A stretch of DNA of 12,335 nucleotides from VRUE01 sp044867645 (GTDB lineage: Bacteria > Actinomycetota > Thermoleophilia > Solirubrobacterales > 70-9), in NCBI GenBank assembly GCA_044867645.1, contig JBIOVI010000051.1:1-12335 (forward strand), in the 5' to 3' direction. A model generated the notes under the pieces. The model saw only the letters and a program-made list of their open reading frames with translations. It did no database searches and was not told where the DNA came from. The stretch's first letter is position 1. The number at the start of each line of letters is the position of its first letter. A program made the position numbers and the translations under genes. Shown here piece by piece: positions 1-6,755 of the stretch.

Positions 1-84
1 CCCCCCCCCCACACCACCCGCCCGAGAGAGCAACGGCAGGACCCGTGCAAGACGGGCGGCCCGCGGGTGAGCTCGCCCGGGACG

Positions 85-654
85 TCAGCTTCGGGCGAAG
101 TCCCGGCCGACCAGAGCTACAGACGTCAGGGTCCAGCCGGCGAAGATCAGGTCTATGCCTACCAGGAGGCCGATCGCCCAGTCTGCGGAGCTGGGGAACT
201 TGGCGAGAATGAGGATGCCGACCAGGAGGCCGGCGAAGCCGCTGAGGCCGACTAGGCCCGCGCCCTGTTGGCCGCGGGCGGCGAAGGCGACGGCGATCCG
301 CGTCACCCCCATAAAGAGGAAGTAGATGCCGAGGATGAGGGTCAGGGTGAGGGTGCCGTTGTGCGGTTCGACGATCAGCCAGAGGCCGACGACGACGGTC
401 AGGAGTGCCCAGAGCAGCCGCAGGATCACCGAGCCGACCGAGTGGGCCATGAAAGCCCCGGCGACAAGAAAGACACCGGCGATGACCAGGATCCAGCCGA
501 TGAAGATCGCGGTGCCGACTGAGGCCACCGCCGGCACGACGATTGCCACGCAGCCAATGAGGATCGCCAGCACGCCCACGGCCATCAGCGCCTTCCAGCT
601 GCGCTGCAACCCCTCGCGCACTTCCGGGTCCAACGATGCTCCACCCATCTCCAT
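85..654 (-). CDS. HdeD-family (DUF308) six-TM membrane protein
   Basis: A 189-residue integral membrane protein. After a short polar N-terminus (about residues 1-20) there are six hydrophobic segments at about 22-42, 45-70, 76-95, 101-125, 135-152 and 157-182, in the paired-helix repeat pattern of the HdeD/DUF308 family. The E. coli member is linked to acid resistance at high cell density; the molecular role of most family members is unknown, so no acid function is claimed here. ATG at 652-654 was chosen because an AGGG lies about 8 bases before it; a second ATG two codons on has no spaced ribosome site. The gene lies 51 bp downstream of recR on the same strand and may be co-transcribed. Codon use matches its neighbours. 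Family assignment is fairly sure, physiological role is not. Confidence 0.85.
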   Translation of the reverse strand: MEMGGASLDPEVREGLQRSWKALMAVGVLAILIGCVAIVVPAVASVGTAIFIGWILVIAGVFLVAGAFMAHSVGSVILRLLWALLTVVVGLWLIVEPHNGTLTLTLILGIYFLFMGVTRIAVAFAARGQQGAGLVGLSGFAGLLVGILILAKFPSSADWAIGLLVGIDLIFAGWTLTSVALVGRDFARS

Positions 655-705
655 GCGACGACCCTAAGCCCCCGCCCGGACGCAATCGACTCCCGGGAAG
701 CGATC

Positions 706-1308
706 TCAGCCGAGGGCGCGGCGGCCGGTGAAGGCTTTGCCGAGGGTGACCTCGTCGGCGTGCTCCAGGTCGGCGCCGATCGGCAGGCCGCTGGCGAGCC
801 GGGTGACGGCGACCTGGCCACGGAGCTGCTCGGCGATGTGGAGCGCGGTCGCCTCGCCAGTCGTGGTTGGGTTGGTGGCGAGGACGACCTCGCGGACCTC
901 ACCTTCCTCGACCCGGCGCAACAGCTCGGCGATCTTCAGGTCGCCGGCGTCGATCCCGTCGATCGGCGAGAGGGCGCCACCGAGCACGTGGTAGAGGCCG
1001 CGGTACTCGTGGGTGCGCTCGATCGGGATCACGTCGGCCGGCTCCTCGACCACGCAGATCGTCGCCTGGTCGCGACCCGAGTCGGCGCAGATGCGGCAGA
1101 GAGGGCCCTCGGAGAGGTTGAAGCAGCGCTCGCAGAGGCCGACCTTCTCCTTCACCTCGCGGACCGCCGTGGCCAGCGCCGCGGCCTCCTCGTCGGGAGC
1201 GCGGAGGATGTGGAAGGCGAGCCGCTGGGCGGTGCGCTGGCCGATCCCCGGCAGCCTGGAGAGCTCCGCGACGAGGCGCGAGAGCGGTGCCGGCCCCTCG
1301 GTGCTCAC
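706..1308 (-). CDS. recR: Recombination mediator protein RecR
   Basis: RecR works with RecO (and RecF) to load RecA on SSB-coated single-stranded DNA at gaps, forming a ring clamp on DNA. The 200-residue product has the family's usual length. It shows an N-terminal helix-hairpin-helix (LPGIGQRTAQRLAFHIL, about 19-35), a four-cysteine zinc finger (Cys59, Cys62, Cys71, Cys74) and a Toprim domain starting about residue 82 (ICVVEEPADV) with the later TNPTTTGE and ASGLPIGADLE segments. The reading frame stays open far upstream, but the true start is GTG at 1306-1308: it begins the conserved protein, has GAGG 7 bases upstream, and overlaps the stop of the GMC gene as GTGA. Translational coupling to that gene is therefore likely. 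It belongs to the dnaX-ybaB-recR cluster. Confidence 0.96.
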   Translation of the reverse strand: MSTEGPAPLSRLVAELSRLPGIGQRTAQRLAFHILRAPDEEAAALATAVREVKEKVGLCERCFNLSEGPLCRICADSGRDQATICVVEEPADVIPIERTHEYRGLYHVLGGALSPIDGIDAGDLKIAELLRRVEEGEVREVVLATNPTTTGEATALHIAEQLRGQVAVTRLASGLPIGADLEHADEVTLGKAFTGRRALG

Positions 1309-2888
1309 CGAAGGGCCTCGTCCCGCTTCTCCGGGACGGCGGCGGGCACGGCACCGCGGATCAGGTCCGCGGCGCGCTCGGCGAGCGCGATCGTCGGCGC
1401 GTTGGTGTTGCCGCGCGGCACCGCCGGCATCACCGAGGCGTCGACCACCCGCAGCCCTTCGAGTCCCTCCACCCGCAGCTCGGCGTCGACCACGGAGCCG
1501 ATCGCGCAGGTGCCGACCGGGTGGTAGATCGGGAAGGTGGTCTGGGCGAGGTGGGCACGCAGCGCGTCGTCCCCGTCGCCGGCGGGAACCGTGAACGGCT
1601 CGGCGCAGTAGGGCCGCATCGCCGGCTGGGCGCAAATCTCCTCCAGCAACCGCAGCGCCCCGACCATCCGGGTCTGATCGGCCTCCTCGGCGTAGAACTC
1701 GTTGCGGACGATCGGCTTCGCGGTGGGGTCTTTGGACGCAAGGCGTACCGAGCCGCGGCCGCGCGGCGTGAGCAGGCAGACCGAGACCCAGACCCCGTGC
1801 GCTTCCGGATCGCTCATGCCCTCGTCGACGATCTGGATCGGGGCGACGTGGAACTGGACATCCGGAGCCGGGGCGCCAGCCTCGACCCGGGCAAAGCCTC
1901 CCGACTCAGCGAGGTTGGAGGCGAAGGGGCCGGTTTGAGAGGCGGTGAACTCCTCCAGCGCCGCCGGCTCGAGCGCCTGCAGCAGACTCTCGGGCTCGGG
2001 GGTCGTCCAGACCTCGTAGGCGCAGGCGTGGTCGCTGAGGTTCTCGCCGACCGCGGGCTGGTCCAGCAGGGTCTCGATCTCCCGCATCGCCAGGTGCTCT
2101 GCCGGGCCGACACCGGAGAGCATCAGCAGCTGCGGCGAGTTGAACGAGCCACCGGAGAGGATCACCTCCCGTTCGGCGCGCAGCTCCTGGGCCTGCCCGA
2201 GCTGGGTGGCCTCGACGCCAACCGCGCGCGTCCCCTCGAAGAGCACGCGATTGACGTGCATGTAGGGCATCACGGTCAGGTTCGGACGCTCCATCGCGGG
2301 GTGCAGGTAGGCGACCGCGGCGCTGGCGCGCATTCCACCCCGCTGGGTCACCTGGTACATCCCGGCCCCGTCCTGCTCGGCGCCGTTGAAGTCCTCGTTG
2401 CGAGTCAGCCCGGCTTCGACCGCGGCGTCGACGAAAGCCGGCGTTATCGCGTTGCCGGAACGCTGGTCGGAGACCGGCAGCGGGCCGCCGACCCCGTGCC
2501 ACTGCGAGGCGCCGCGCTCGTTGTCCTCCGATTTGAGGAAGTAGGGGAAGAGGTCGTCCCAGGCCCAGCCCGGCACCCCCCACTCGTCGTAGTCGAGACG
2601 GTTGCCGCGGATGTAGACCATCGCGTTGACCGAAGAGGAGCCGCCCAGCACCCTGCCGCGCGGCAGCGCGATCCGCCGTCCGTTGCAGTTCGGCTCAGGG
2701 GCGGTGAAGTAGCCCCAATCGACCTCGGTGCCGGCGAGCTGCAGGTAGCCGAGCGGGACGTGGATGTTCTCGTTGGTGTCCGGCGGCCCAGCCTCGAGCA
2801 GGAGAACGTTGACGTCCGGGTCCTCCGACAGGCGGGCGGCCAGCACGCAGCCCGCCGAGCCCGCTCCGACAATCACGTAGTCGTACAT
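1305..2888 (-). CDS. GMC-family FAD-dependent oxidoreductase (choline/alcohol dehydrogenase-like)
   Basis: A 527-residue flavoprotein of the glucose-methanol-choline family, which oxidises alcohols with FAD; the substrate cannot be told from sequence. Visible are the N-terminal Rossmann motif (VGAGSAG, about 7-13, with the acidic end of strand 2 at LLLEAG), GMC signature 1 (about 78-95, RGRVLGGSSSVNAMVYIRG), signature 2 (about 247-262, GSFNSPQLLMLSGVGP), and the C-terminal catalytic block with His456 in YHPVGTC and Asn494/Asn496 in GNTNAPT followed by ALAERAADLI. ATG at 2886-2888 was chosen over an upstream in-frame ATG because AGGAGAGG precedes it and the FAD motif then starts at the usual distance. 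There is no signal peptide, so it is probably cytosolic. It sits 53 bp after ybaB and overlaps recR by 4 bp, an odd position for a metabolic enzyme. The family resembles BetA/AlkJ-type dehydrogenases. Confidence 0.92.
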   Translation of the reverse strand: MYDYVIVGAGSAGCVLAARLSEDPDVNVLLLEAGPPDTNENIHVPLGYLQLAGTEVDWGYFTAPEPNCNGRRIALPRGRVLGGSSSVNAMVYIRGNRLDYDEWGVPGWAWDDLFPYFLKSEDNERGASQWHGVGGPLPVSDQRSGNAITPAFVDAAVEAGLTRNEDFNGAEQDGAGMYQVTQRGGMRASAAVAYLHPAMERPNLTVMPYMHVNRVLFEGTRAVGVEATQLGQAQELRAEREVILSGGSFNSPQLLMLSGVGPAEHLAMREIETLLDQPAVGENLSDHACAYEVWTTPEPESLLQALEPAALEEFTASQTGPFASNLAESGGFARVEAGAPAPDVQFHVAPIQIVDEGMSDPEAHGVWVSVCLLTPRGRGSVRLASKDPTAKPIVRNEFYAEEADQTRMVGALRLLEEICAQPAMRPYCAEPFTVPAGDGDDALRAHLAQTTFPIYHPVGTCAIGSVVDAELRVEGLEGLRVVDASVMPAVPRGNTNAPTIALAERAADLIRGAVPAAVPEKRDEALR

Positions 2889-2941
2889 CGGAATCCTCTC
2901 CTCTCGCCGCAGCCCAGGGTCCTGCCGCATCGAGTGTACGC

Positions 2942-3283
2942 TCAGATTCCGGGCAGGCCGCCCATACCGCCCATGCCTCCGGTGATCCCGCCCATCTTCG
3001 AGCCGGCCAGGTCCTGGGCGGCGCGCAATGCCTCGTTGACCGCGGCCTGGACCATGTCGGCGAGGATCTCCGCCTCCTCTGGATCGACCGCCTCGGGATC
3101 GATGGAGATCTCGCGCAGGGTCAGGTCGCCGCCCATCTTCACCTTGACCATGCCGCCGCCGGCGCTCGCCTCGACGACCTCGTCTTTGAGCTGCTCCTGC
3201 GCTTTCAGCATCTCCGCCTGCATCTGCTGCGCCTGTTTCATCAGGGCGTTTACATCGAAGCCGCCCGGGCCACCCCTAGCCAT
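2942..3283 (-). CDS. ybaB: YbaB/EbfC family nucleoid-associated DNA-binding protein
   Basis: A small (113 residues) dimeric DNA-binding protein of the YbaB/EbfC family, thought to act as a nucleoid-associated protein. The core is typical: an N-terminal amphipathic helix rich in Gln/Met (MKQAQQMQAEMLKAQEQLKDEVVEASAGGGMVKVKM), a beta segment (GDLTLREISIDPEAVDPEE) and a second helix (EILADMVQAAVNEALRAAQDL). The C-terminus is a Met/Gly-rich tail (GGITGGMGGMGGLPGI), common in the family. ATG is at 3281-3283, two bases after the dnaX stop, and its ribosome site (GGAGGAGG) lies inside the last codons of dnaX, so the two are co-transcribed and probably translationally coupled. The tight dnaX-ybaB junction is the conserved arrangement in bacteria. 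Confidence 0.95.
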   Translation of the reverse strand: MARGGPGGFDVNALMKQAQQMQAEMLKAQEQLKDEVVEASAGGGMVKVKMGGDLTLREISIDPEAVDPEEAEILADMVQAAVNEALRAAQDLAGSKMGGITGGMGGMGGLPGI

Positions 3284-3285
3284 CC

Positions 3286-5151
3286 CTAACCGACCTCCTC
3301 CGCGTCGAACTCGCTTTTGATCTTCTCCACCAGCGCCTCGTGATCGACCTCGGGCTCATCGGCATCGACCTCCGCGGGAGCGTCGTCGCCCTCGAGCACC
3401 GCGTAGTCCGGGCGCAGCTTCTCGCCCAACACCGTCGCCAGCGCCACCCCCAACTGCTCCCGCTTGTCCGGTGCTTCCGCCTTGCGCTTGTTGAAGGTGT
3501 GGGCCGCCGGGAAGCCGACGGTGACAGTCTGCTCCGCGGCGTCGAACGCAACCGGCCGCGCCCCCTCGAAAGAGGCGGCCAGGGCGGGTGCCGTCTGCAG
3601 TAGCTGATCGAGCACAGCGGGCCAGACCTTGACGATCTGCTCCAGGTCGAGGTGGCCCGCGGGTCCTGTCGCGGCGGGCTCCCCCATGTGCTCGGATCCC
3701 GCTTCGCGGTCTCCTCCGCTATGGGGGTCCCCCCCCGCCACGCCACCCGCGGGAGAATCGTCAGCTGCAGACGGCGAGAGCTCATCCGTCCCGCCAGTGT
3801 CCTCTGGAGCTTGAGGTTCTTGGGCGTCGGTAGGGGGCGCCCCTGCCGCGGGTGGCGGCGTAGGGGGGGCCTCCCCCGAGGAAGCTTTAGCTACCGCAGG
3901 GGGAGGTGGGTCCCCTGCGTCGACAGGACCCGCGGCCTGGGGCGCACCCGTCCCTCGCTCCAATCTCTCGATGCGCCTGAGCAGCCCCTCGGTAGAAGGA
4001 TCGAGGTCCGGCCGCGCCGCTTTGAGCAGCGCTATCTCCACGGCCATGCGGGCGTCATCCCCCTCCCGGACGGCGGTGAGCGCTGCCGACAGCTCGTCGA
4101 TCGTCCGGACCAGGGTCGCGGCGCCGATCGCTTCTGCCTGCGCGGCGAGGCGGCCGGCATCGGTCGCCGTGACGACGAAGGTATTGGGAATCTCGCCGAT
4201 CGTCTGGGCGACCAGCAAGTGACGCAGGTGCGCGAGCAGGTCGCGGGCGAACTGGGCCGGGTCGCGCCCCGAGCGAGCCATCTCCTCGACTCCGAGCAGG
4301 ACCCCCTTCGGATCCTCGGCGATGACCGCGTCGACGGCGCCGAAGAGCAGCTCCGCGTCGGCCGCGCCGAGCAGCAGCAGGACGTCGTCGAGGTTGATCT
4401 TGGCGCCCCTGTTGCCGCCGAATTCACCCTCTCCGCCAAAGTTGCCGCCCCCACCGAAGGCAACCAGCTGGTCGAGCGTGCCGAGCGCGTCGCGGAAGCT
4501 GCCCGAGGCGGAGCGAGCAATCGTCGCCACCGCGCCCTCGTCGACCTCGATCCCTTCCGCCGTTGCCACCCGTTCCAGAACCTCGGAGATCTGCTCCAGC
4601 GAAGGACGCTGGAAGTCGAAGCGCTGACAGCGATCGGCGATCGTCGCCATCACCTTGTGCGACTCGGTCGTCGCCAGCACGAAGACGGTGTTCGGGGGCG
4701 GCTCCTCGAGCGTCTTCAGGAAGGCGTTCCAGGCCTCCTTGGTCAGCATGTGGGCCTCGTCGAGGATGTAGACCTTCCAGCGGCCGCCGGCCGGCGCGTA
4801 GGCGACCCGTTCCCGCAGGTCGCGGACGTCATCGACCGAGCGGTTGGACGCGGCGTCCATCTCGATCACATCGACCGAGGTGCCGGCGGCGATCGTCAGG
4901 CAGGACTCGCATTCGCCGCAGGGGGTCAGGGTCGGCCCGCCGCGCTCGCAGTTGAGCGAGCGGGCGAGGATCTTCGCCATCGAGGTCTTGCCGGTGCCAC
5001 GCGAGCCGACGAAGAGATAAGCGTGGTGGACCTTGCCCTGCTCGACCGCGTTGCGCAAGGTACGGACGATGTGCTGCTGGCCGACCACCTGGTCGAAGGA
5101 CCCGGGTCGGTGACGGCGGTAGAGGGAGGTCGAATCGCTGGGCGAGGGCAC
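3286..5151 (-). CDS. dnaX: DNA polymerase III subunit gamma/tau
   Basis: The clamp-loader ATPase subunit of the replicative polymerase, 621 residues. It shows Walker A GSRGTGKT (49-56), the zinc module Cys68/Cys78/Cys81/Cys84, Walker B with DEAH (131-134), sensor TTES (161-164) and the DRCQRF arginine-finger segment (173-178). A glycine-rich insertion (about 233-249, GGGGNFGGEGEFGG) lies just before the KINLDDVLLLLG segment of domain II. Residues about 401-500 form a Pro/Gly/Ala linker, then a C-terminal tau-like domain (501-621). The GTG at 5149-5151 lacks a Shine-Dalgarno but has TACACT 7 bases upstream, which fits a leaderless message. Linker codons for 406-499 end in A or T about 35 times in 94, against about 4 in the first 40 codons, and this part is bounded by 15-bp inverted arms. 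I see no slippery site for a programmed frameshift. Confidence 0.96.
   Translation of the reverse strand: MPSPSDSTSLYRRHRPGSFDQVVGQQHIVRTLRNAVEQGKVHHAYLFVGSRGTGKTSMAKILARSLNCERGGPTLTPCGECESCLTIAAGTSVDVIEMDAASNRSVDDVRDLRERVAYAPAGGRWKVYILDEAHMLTKEAWNAFLKTLEEPPPNTVFVLATTESHKVMATIADRCQRFDFQRPSLEQISEVLERVATAEGIEVDEGAVATIARSASGSFRDALGTLDQLVAFGGGGNFGGEGEFGGNRGAKINLDDVLLLLGAADAELLFGAVDAVIAEDPKGVLLGVEEMARSGRDPAQFARDLLAHLRHLLVAQTIGEIPNTFVVTATDAGRLAAQAEAIGAATLVRTIDELSAALTAVREGDDARMAVEIALLKAARPDLDPSTEGLLRRIERLERGTGAPQAAGPVDAGDPPPPAVAKASSGEAPPTPPPAAGAPPTDAQEPQAPEDTGGTDELSPSAADDSPAGGVAGGDPHSGGDREAGSEHMGEPAATGPAGHLDLEQIVKVWPAVLDQLLQTAPALAASFEGARPVAFDAAEQTVTVGFPAAHTFNKRKAEAPDKREQLGVALATVLGEKLRPDYAVLEGDDAPAEVDADEPEVDHEALVEKIKSEFDAEEVG
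3657..3935. repeat. Insert-like segment with 15-bp inverted arms inside the dnaX linker
   Basis: CCGCGGGTCCTGTCG at 3657-3671 recurs as its exact reverse complement at 3921-3935. The span is 279 bp, exactly 93 codons, so it preserves the dnaX frame. Inside are shorter dyads: CCCCCAT (3681-3687) with ATGGGGG (3721-3727), CCTCCCCC (3870-3877) with GGGGGAGG (3899-3906), and CGCAGGGG (3895-3902) with CCCCTGCG (3912-3919). Codons here end in A or T far more often than in the rest of dnaX. An inserted palindromic element is the inference; a native low-complexity linker with chance repeats is the alternative. Confidence 0.5.
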
Positions 5152-5158
5152 CGCAGCC

Positions 5159-5164
5159 AGTGTA
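5159..5164 (-). promoter_or_regulatory. Probable -10 box of a leaderless dnaX promoter
   Basis: Read on the minus strand the hexamer is TACACT, followed by 7 bases and then the GTG start of dnaX. This is the spacing expected if transcription begins at the start codon. No convincing -35 is seen. The hexamer overlaps the first codons of the divergent glycosyltransferase gene if that gene starts at 5160. Confidence 0.4.
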
Positions 5165-6707
5165 TCTGCGCCTATACCTTGCCCCGGTGCTCCGCCGCTG
5201 GCTCACCCCCGCCGCCTGGGTCGCCGCCGTGGCGGCGCTCCTACTGCTGATCTTCCCGCTCGGCTTCCCCAACTACGACACGATCTACGCGCTGGTCTGG
5301 GGACGCGAACTGGCGCACGGGATGAGCCCCGATGTGGGCGCCGCACTGCCCCCCACCCCGCACCCACTTGCCGAGCTGTTCGGGCTGGTGGCGACGCCTC
5401 TGGGCGACGGCGCGATCGGCGTGACCATGTTTGTCGCCTACCTCTCGCTCGGACTCGTCGGCTACCTCGTCTACAGGCTCGGCTCGCTTTGGTTCGACCG
5501 GCCGATAGGCGTCGTCGCGGCGCTGATCGTCCTCACCCGCGCGCCCTACCTCTCCAACGGTCTGCGCGCCTACGTCGACCTCCCCTACATCGCCCTCGCC
5601 CTCGCCGCACTGACGATGGAGACGAAACGCCCGCGCGCCGGCTGGCCCGTCCTAGCTCTACTCGCGGCAGCTGGACTACTGCGGCCGGAGGCGTGGCTGT
5701 TTTCGCTCGCCTATCTGGCCTACCTTCTGCTCGGACTTGAGCAGCCCGGCGAGGACCGCGAGCGTCATGGGGAGGCGGTGGGGGCACCCCTCGAACGGGC
5801 GGATACTCAAAGTGCCGGTCTCATTAGACCGGCACTTGTCCGGGCGAGGGGTGCCCCCACCACCTCAGCGACGCTTGTCGTTCTAGCCCTCGCCGGGCCT
5901 GTCCTATGGGCGCTGTTCGACTGGATCACCGCCGGCAGCCCCACCTACTCGTTCACCGGCACGCGCGAGACCGTCGACACCCTGGCGCGGCAGACCGGCC
6001 CGGTCGATCTGATCCTCTACGGACCGCGGCGGCTCGGCGAGGTCCTGCAATGGCCCGGGATGGTGGGCGCGGCGGGGGGGCTCGTCCTCGGCCTTGCGTT
6101 CCTGCGCCGCCGCAGCGAGATCGGTGTCGCGGCGGCGGCACTCGCGCTCGGAGCCTTCGTCGTCGTCGCCTGCGGCGGGCTCGCGATCCTCCCCCGCTAC
6201 ACGATGCTCGCCGCGGCGATCCTGGCTGTCTTCGTGGCGGTCGCCCTGCTCGGCTGGCGGTTGCTGGCGCCCGGCCACCCGTGGCGTCGCGCCTGGCAGG
6301 CGTTCGCCGCGATCGTCGTCGCGATGTTCCTCGTCTGGGCGCCGAACCAATACGACCTCTTGCACAGGGTCGACGTCGACCTGACCAACCAGAGCGAGAT
6401 CGAGTCCGATCTCAACGACCTGGCCGATTCCGGAGCCTTCGAACCGCTGTGCCTGCCGATCTCGGCTCCCAATCACCGCGCTGTACCGCGCCTCGCCTTC
6501 GACCTCGACCTGCGGCCCTCCCAAATCGTCAGCTCCAGCGAGCAGCGCCAGCCTCGCCGTGGCTACTTCCTCGACCCTGCGAGCCCCTTCGTCATCCACA
6601 ACTTCGTCCTCGACCCCAACGACCCGGCTCGCTTCGAGACCAGGGTCCCCGCCCGCTTTCGCCGGGTCGCGCGCAACGAGTCGTGGGTCCTCTACCGGCG
6701 CTGCTGA
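5160..6707 (+). CDS. GT-C type polytopic membrane glycosyltransferase (GT39/PMT-like)
   Basis: A 515-residue protein with about ten membrane segments and a C-terminal soluble part (from about residue 400). The pattern fits GT-C glycosyltransferases, which use lipid-phosphate sugars on the outer membrane face: the first TM helix is followed by a loop with acidic residue and aromatic motif (NYDTIYALVWGRELAHG, about 38-54, Asp40), then VDLPYIALALA (Asp140) and the LLRPEAW motif (about 173-179). The acceptor is unknown. There are two GTG starts: 5160, only 8 bp from the divergent dnaX start, and 5187, which would begin VLRRWLTP just before TM1 and has TATACC 8 bases upstream; neither has a Shine-Dalgarno. 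The second is perhaps likelier. Residues 205-236, between two TM helices, are encoded by an imperfect palindrome with foreign-looking codon use. The gene converges on the acetolactate decarboxylase gene. Confidence 0.8.
   Translation: MYLRLYLAPVLRRWLTPAAWVAAVAALLLLIFPLGFPNYDTIYALVWGRELAHGMSPDVGAALPPTPHPLAELFGLVATPLGDGAIGVTMFVAYLSLGLVGYLVYRLGSLWFDRPIGVVAALIVLTRAPYLSNGLRAYVDLPYIALALAALTMETKRPRAGWPVLALLAAAGLLRPEAWLFSLAYLAYLLLGLEQPGEDRERHGEAVGAPLERADTQSAGLIRPALVRARGAPTTSATLVVLALAGPVLWALFDWITAGSPTYSFTGTRETVDTLARQTGPVDLILYGPRRLGEVLQWPGMVGAAGGLVLGLAFLRRRSEIGVAAAALALGAFVVVACGGLAILPRYTMLAAAILAVFVAVALLGWRLLAPGHPWRRAWQAFAAIVVAMFLVWAPNQYDLLHRVDVDLTNQSEIESDLNDLADSGAFEPLCLPISAPNHRAVPRLAFDLDLRPSQIVSSSEQRQPRRGYFLDPASPFVIHNFVLDPNDPARFETRVPARFRRVARNESWVLYRRC
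5173..5178 (+). promoter_or_regulatory. Possible -10 box for the glycosyltransferase
   Basis: TATACC stands 8 bases before the in-frame GTG at 5187, again the geometry of a leaderless message. If it is real, the glycosyltransferase starts at 5187 rather than 5160. No -35 is evident. Confidence 0.3.
5772..5866. repeat. 95-bp nested palindrome in frame inside the glycosyltransferase gene
   Basis: Outer arms 5772-5793 and 5845-5866 are inverted copies of 22 bp with one mismatch (core GGTGGGGGCACCCCTCG). Inside them a perfect 12-bp stem, AAGTGCCGGTCT (5810-5821) with AGACCGGCACTT (5826-5837), encloses a 4-base loop. The element codes for residues 205-236 without a stop. About 13 of its 32 codons end in A or T, including rare ATT and AGA. 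It looks like a mobile or repeat palindrome tolerated in a loop between TM helices. Confidence 0.8.
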
Positions 6708-6713
6708 CGCACG

Positions 6714-6755
6714 AGTGAAGGATTGATGCCCCTATAGGGGCCAAAATCCTTCACT
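6714..6755. repeat. 42-bp nested palindrome between convergent genes
   Basis: Outer arms AGTGAAGGATT (6714-6724) and AATCCTTCACT (6745-6755) pair perfectly; the centre GCCCCTATAGGGGC (6728-6741) is itself a perfect palindrome; three mismatched bases lie between on each side. The stop of the minus-strand acetolactate decarboxylase gene (6751-6753) is inside the right arm. It could act as a bidirectional transcription stop, but no T-run follows on either strand, so a repeat of palindromic type is equally possible. Confidence 0.8.

Noticed and set aside
1..66. C-run and short CCCGT/ACGGG hairpin downstream of the HdeD-like gene
   Set aside because: The stem is 5 bp with no T-run, and there is no coding or RNA signature in the stretch; nothing can be supported.
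1287..3320. Open plus-strand frame of 677 codons
   Set aside because: It is antisense to recR, GMC oxidoreductase and ybaB, all of which show clear family motifs. Its Arg/Gly/Asp-heavy sequence is the usual GC-rich shadow.
3286..5151. Programmed frameshift giving a short gamma form of DnaX
   Set aside because: No A-rich slippery heptamer with a following stem is visible in the region where it would be expected.
3652..5250. Open plus-strand frame of 532 codons
   Set aside because: It is antisense to dnaX, which has intact ATPase and zinc motifs; the plus-strand product matches nothing and is a shadow.
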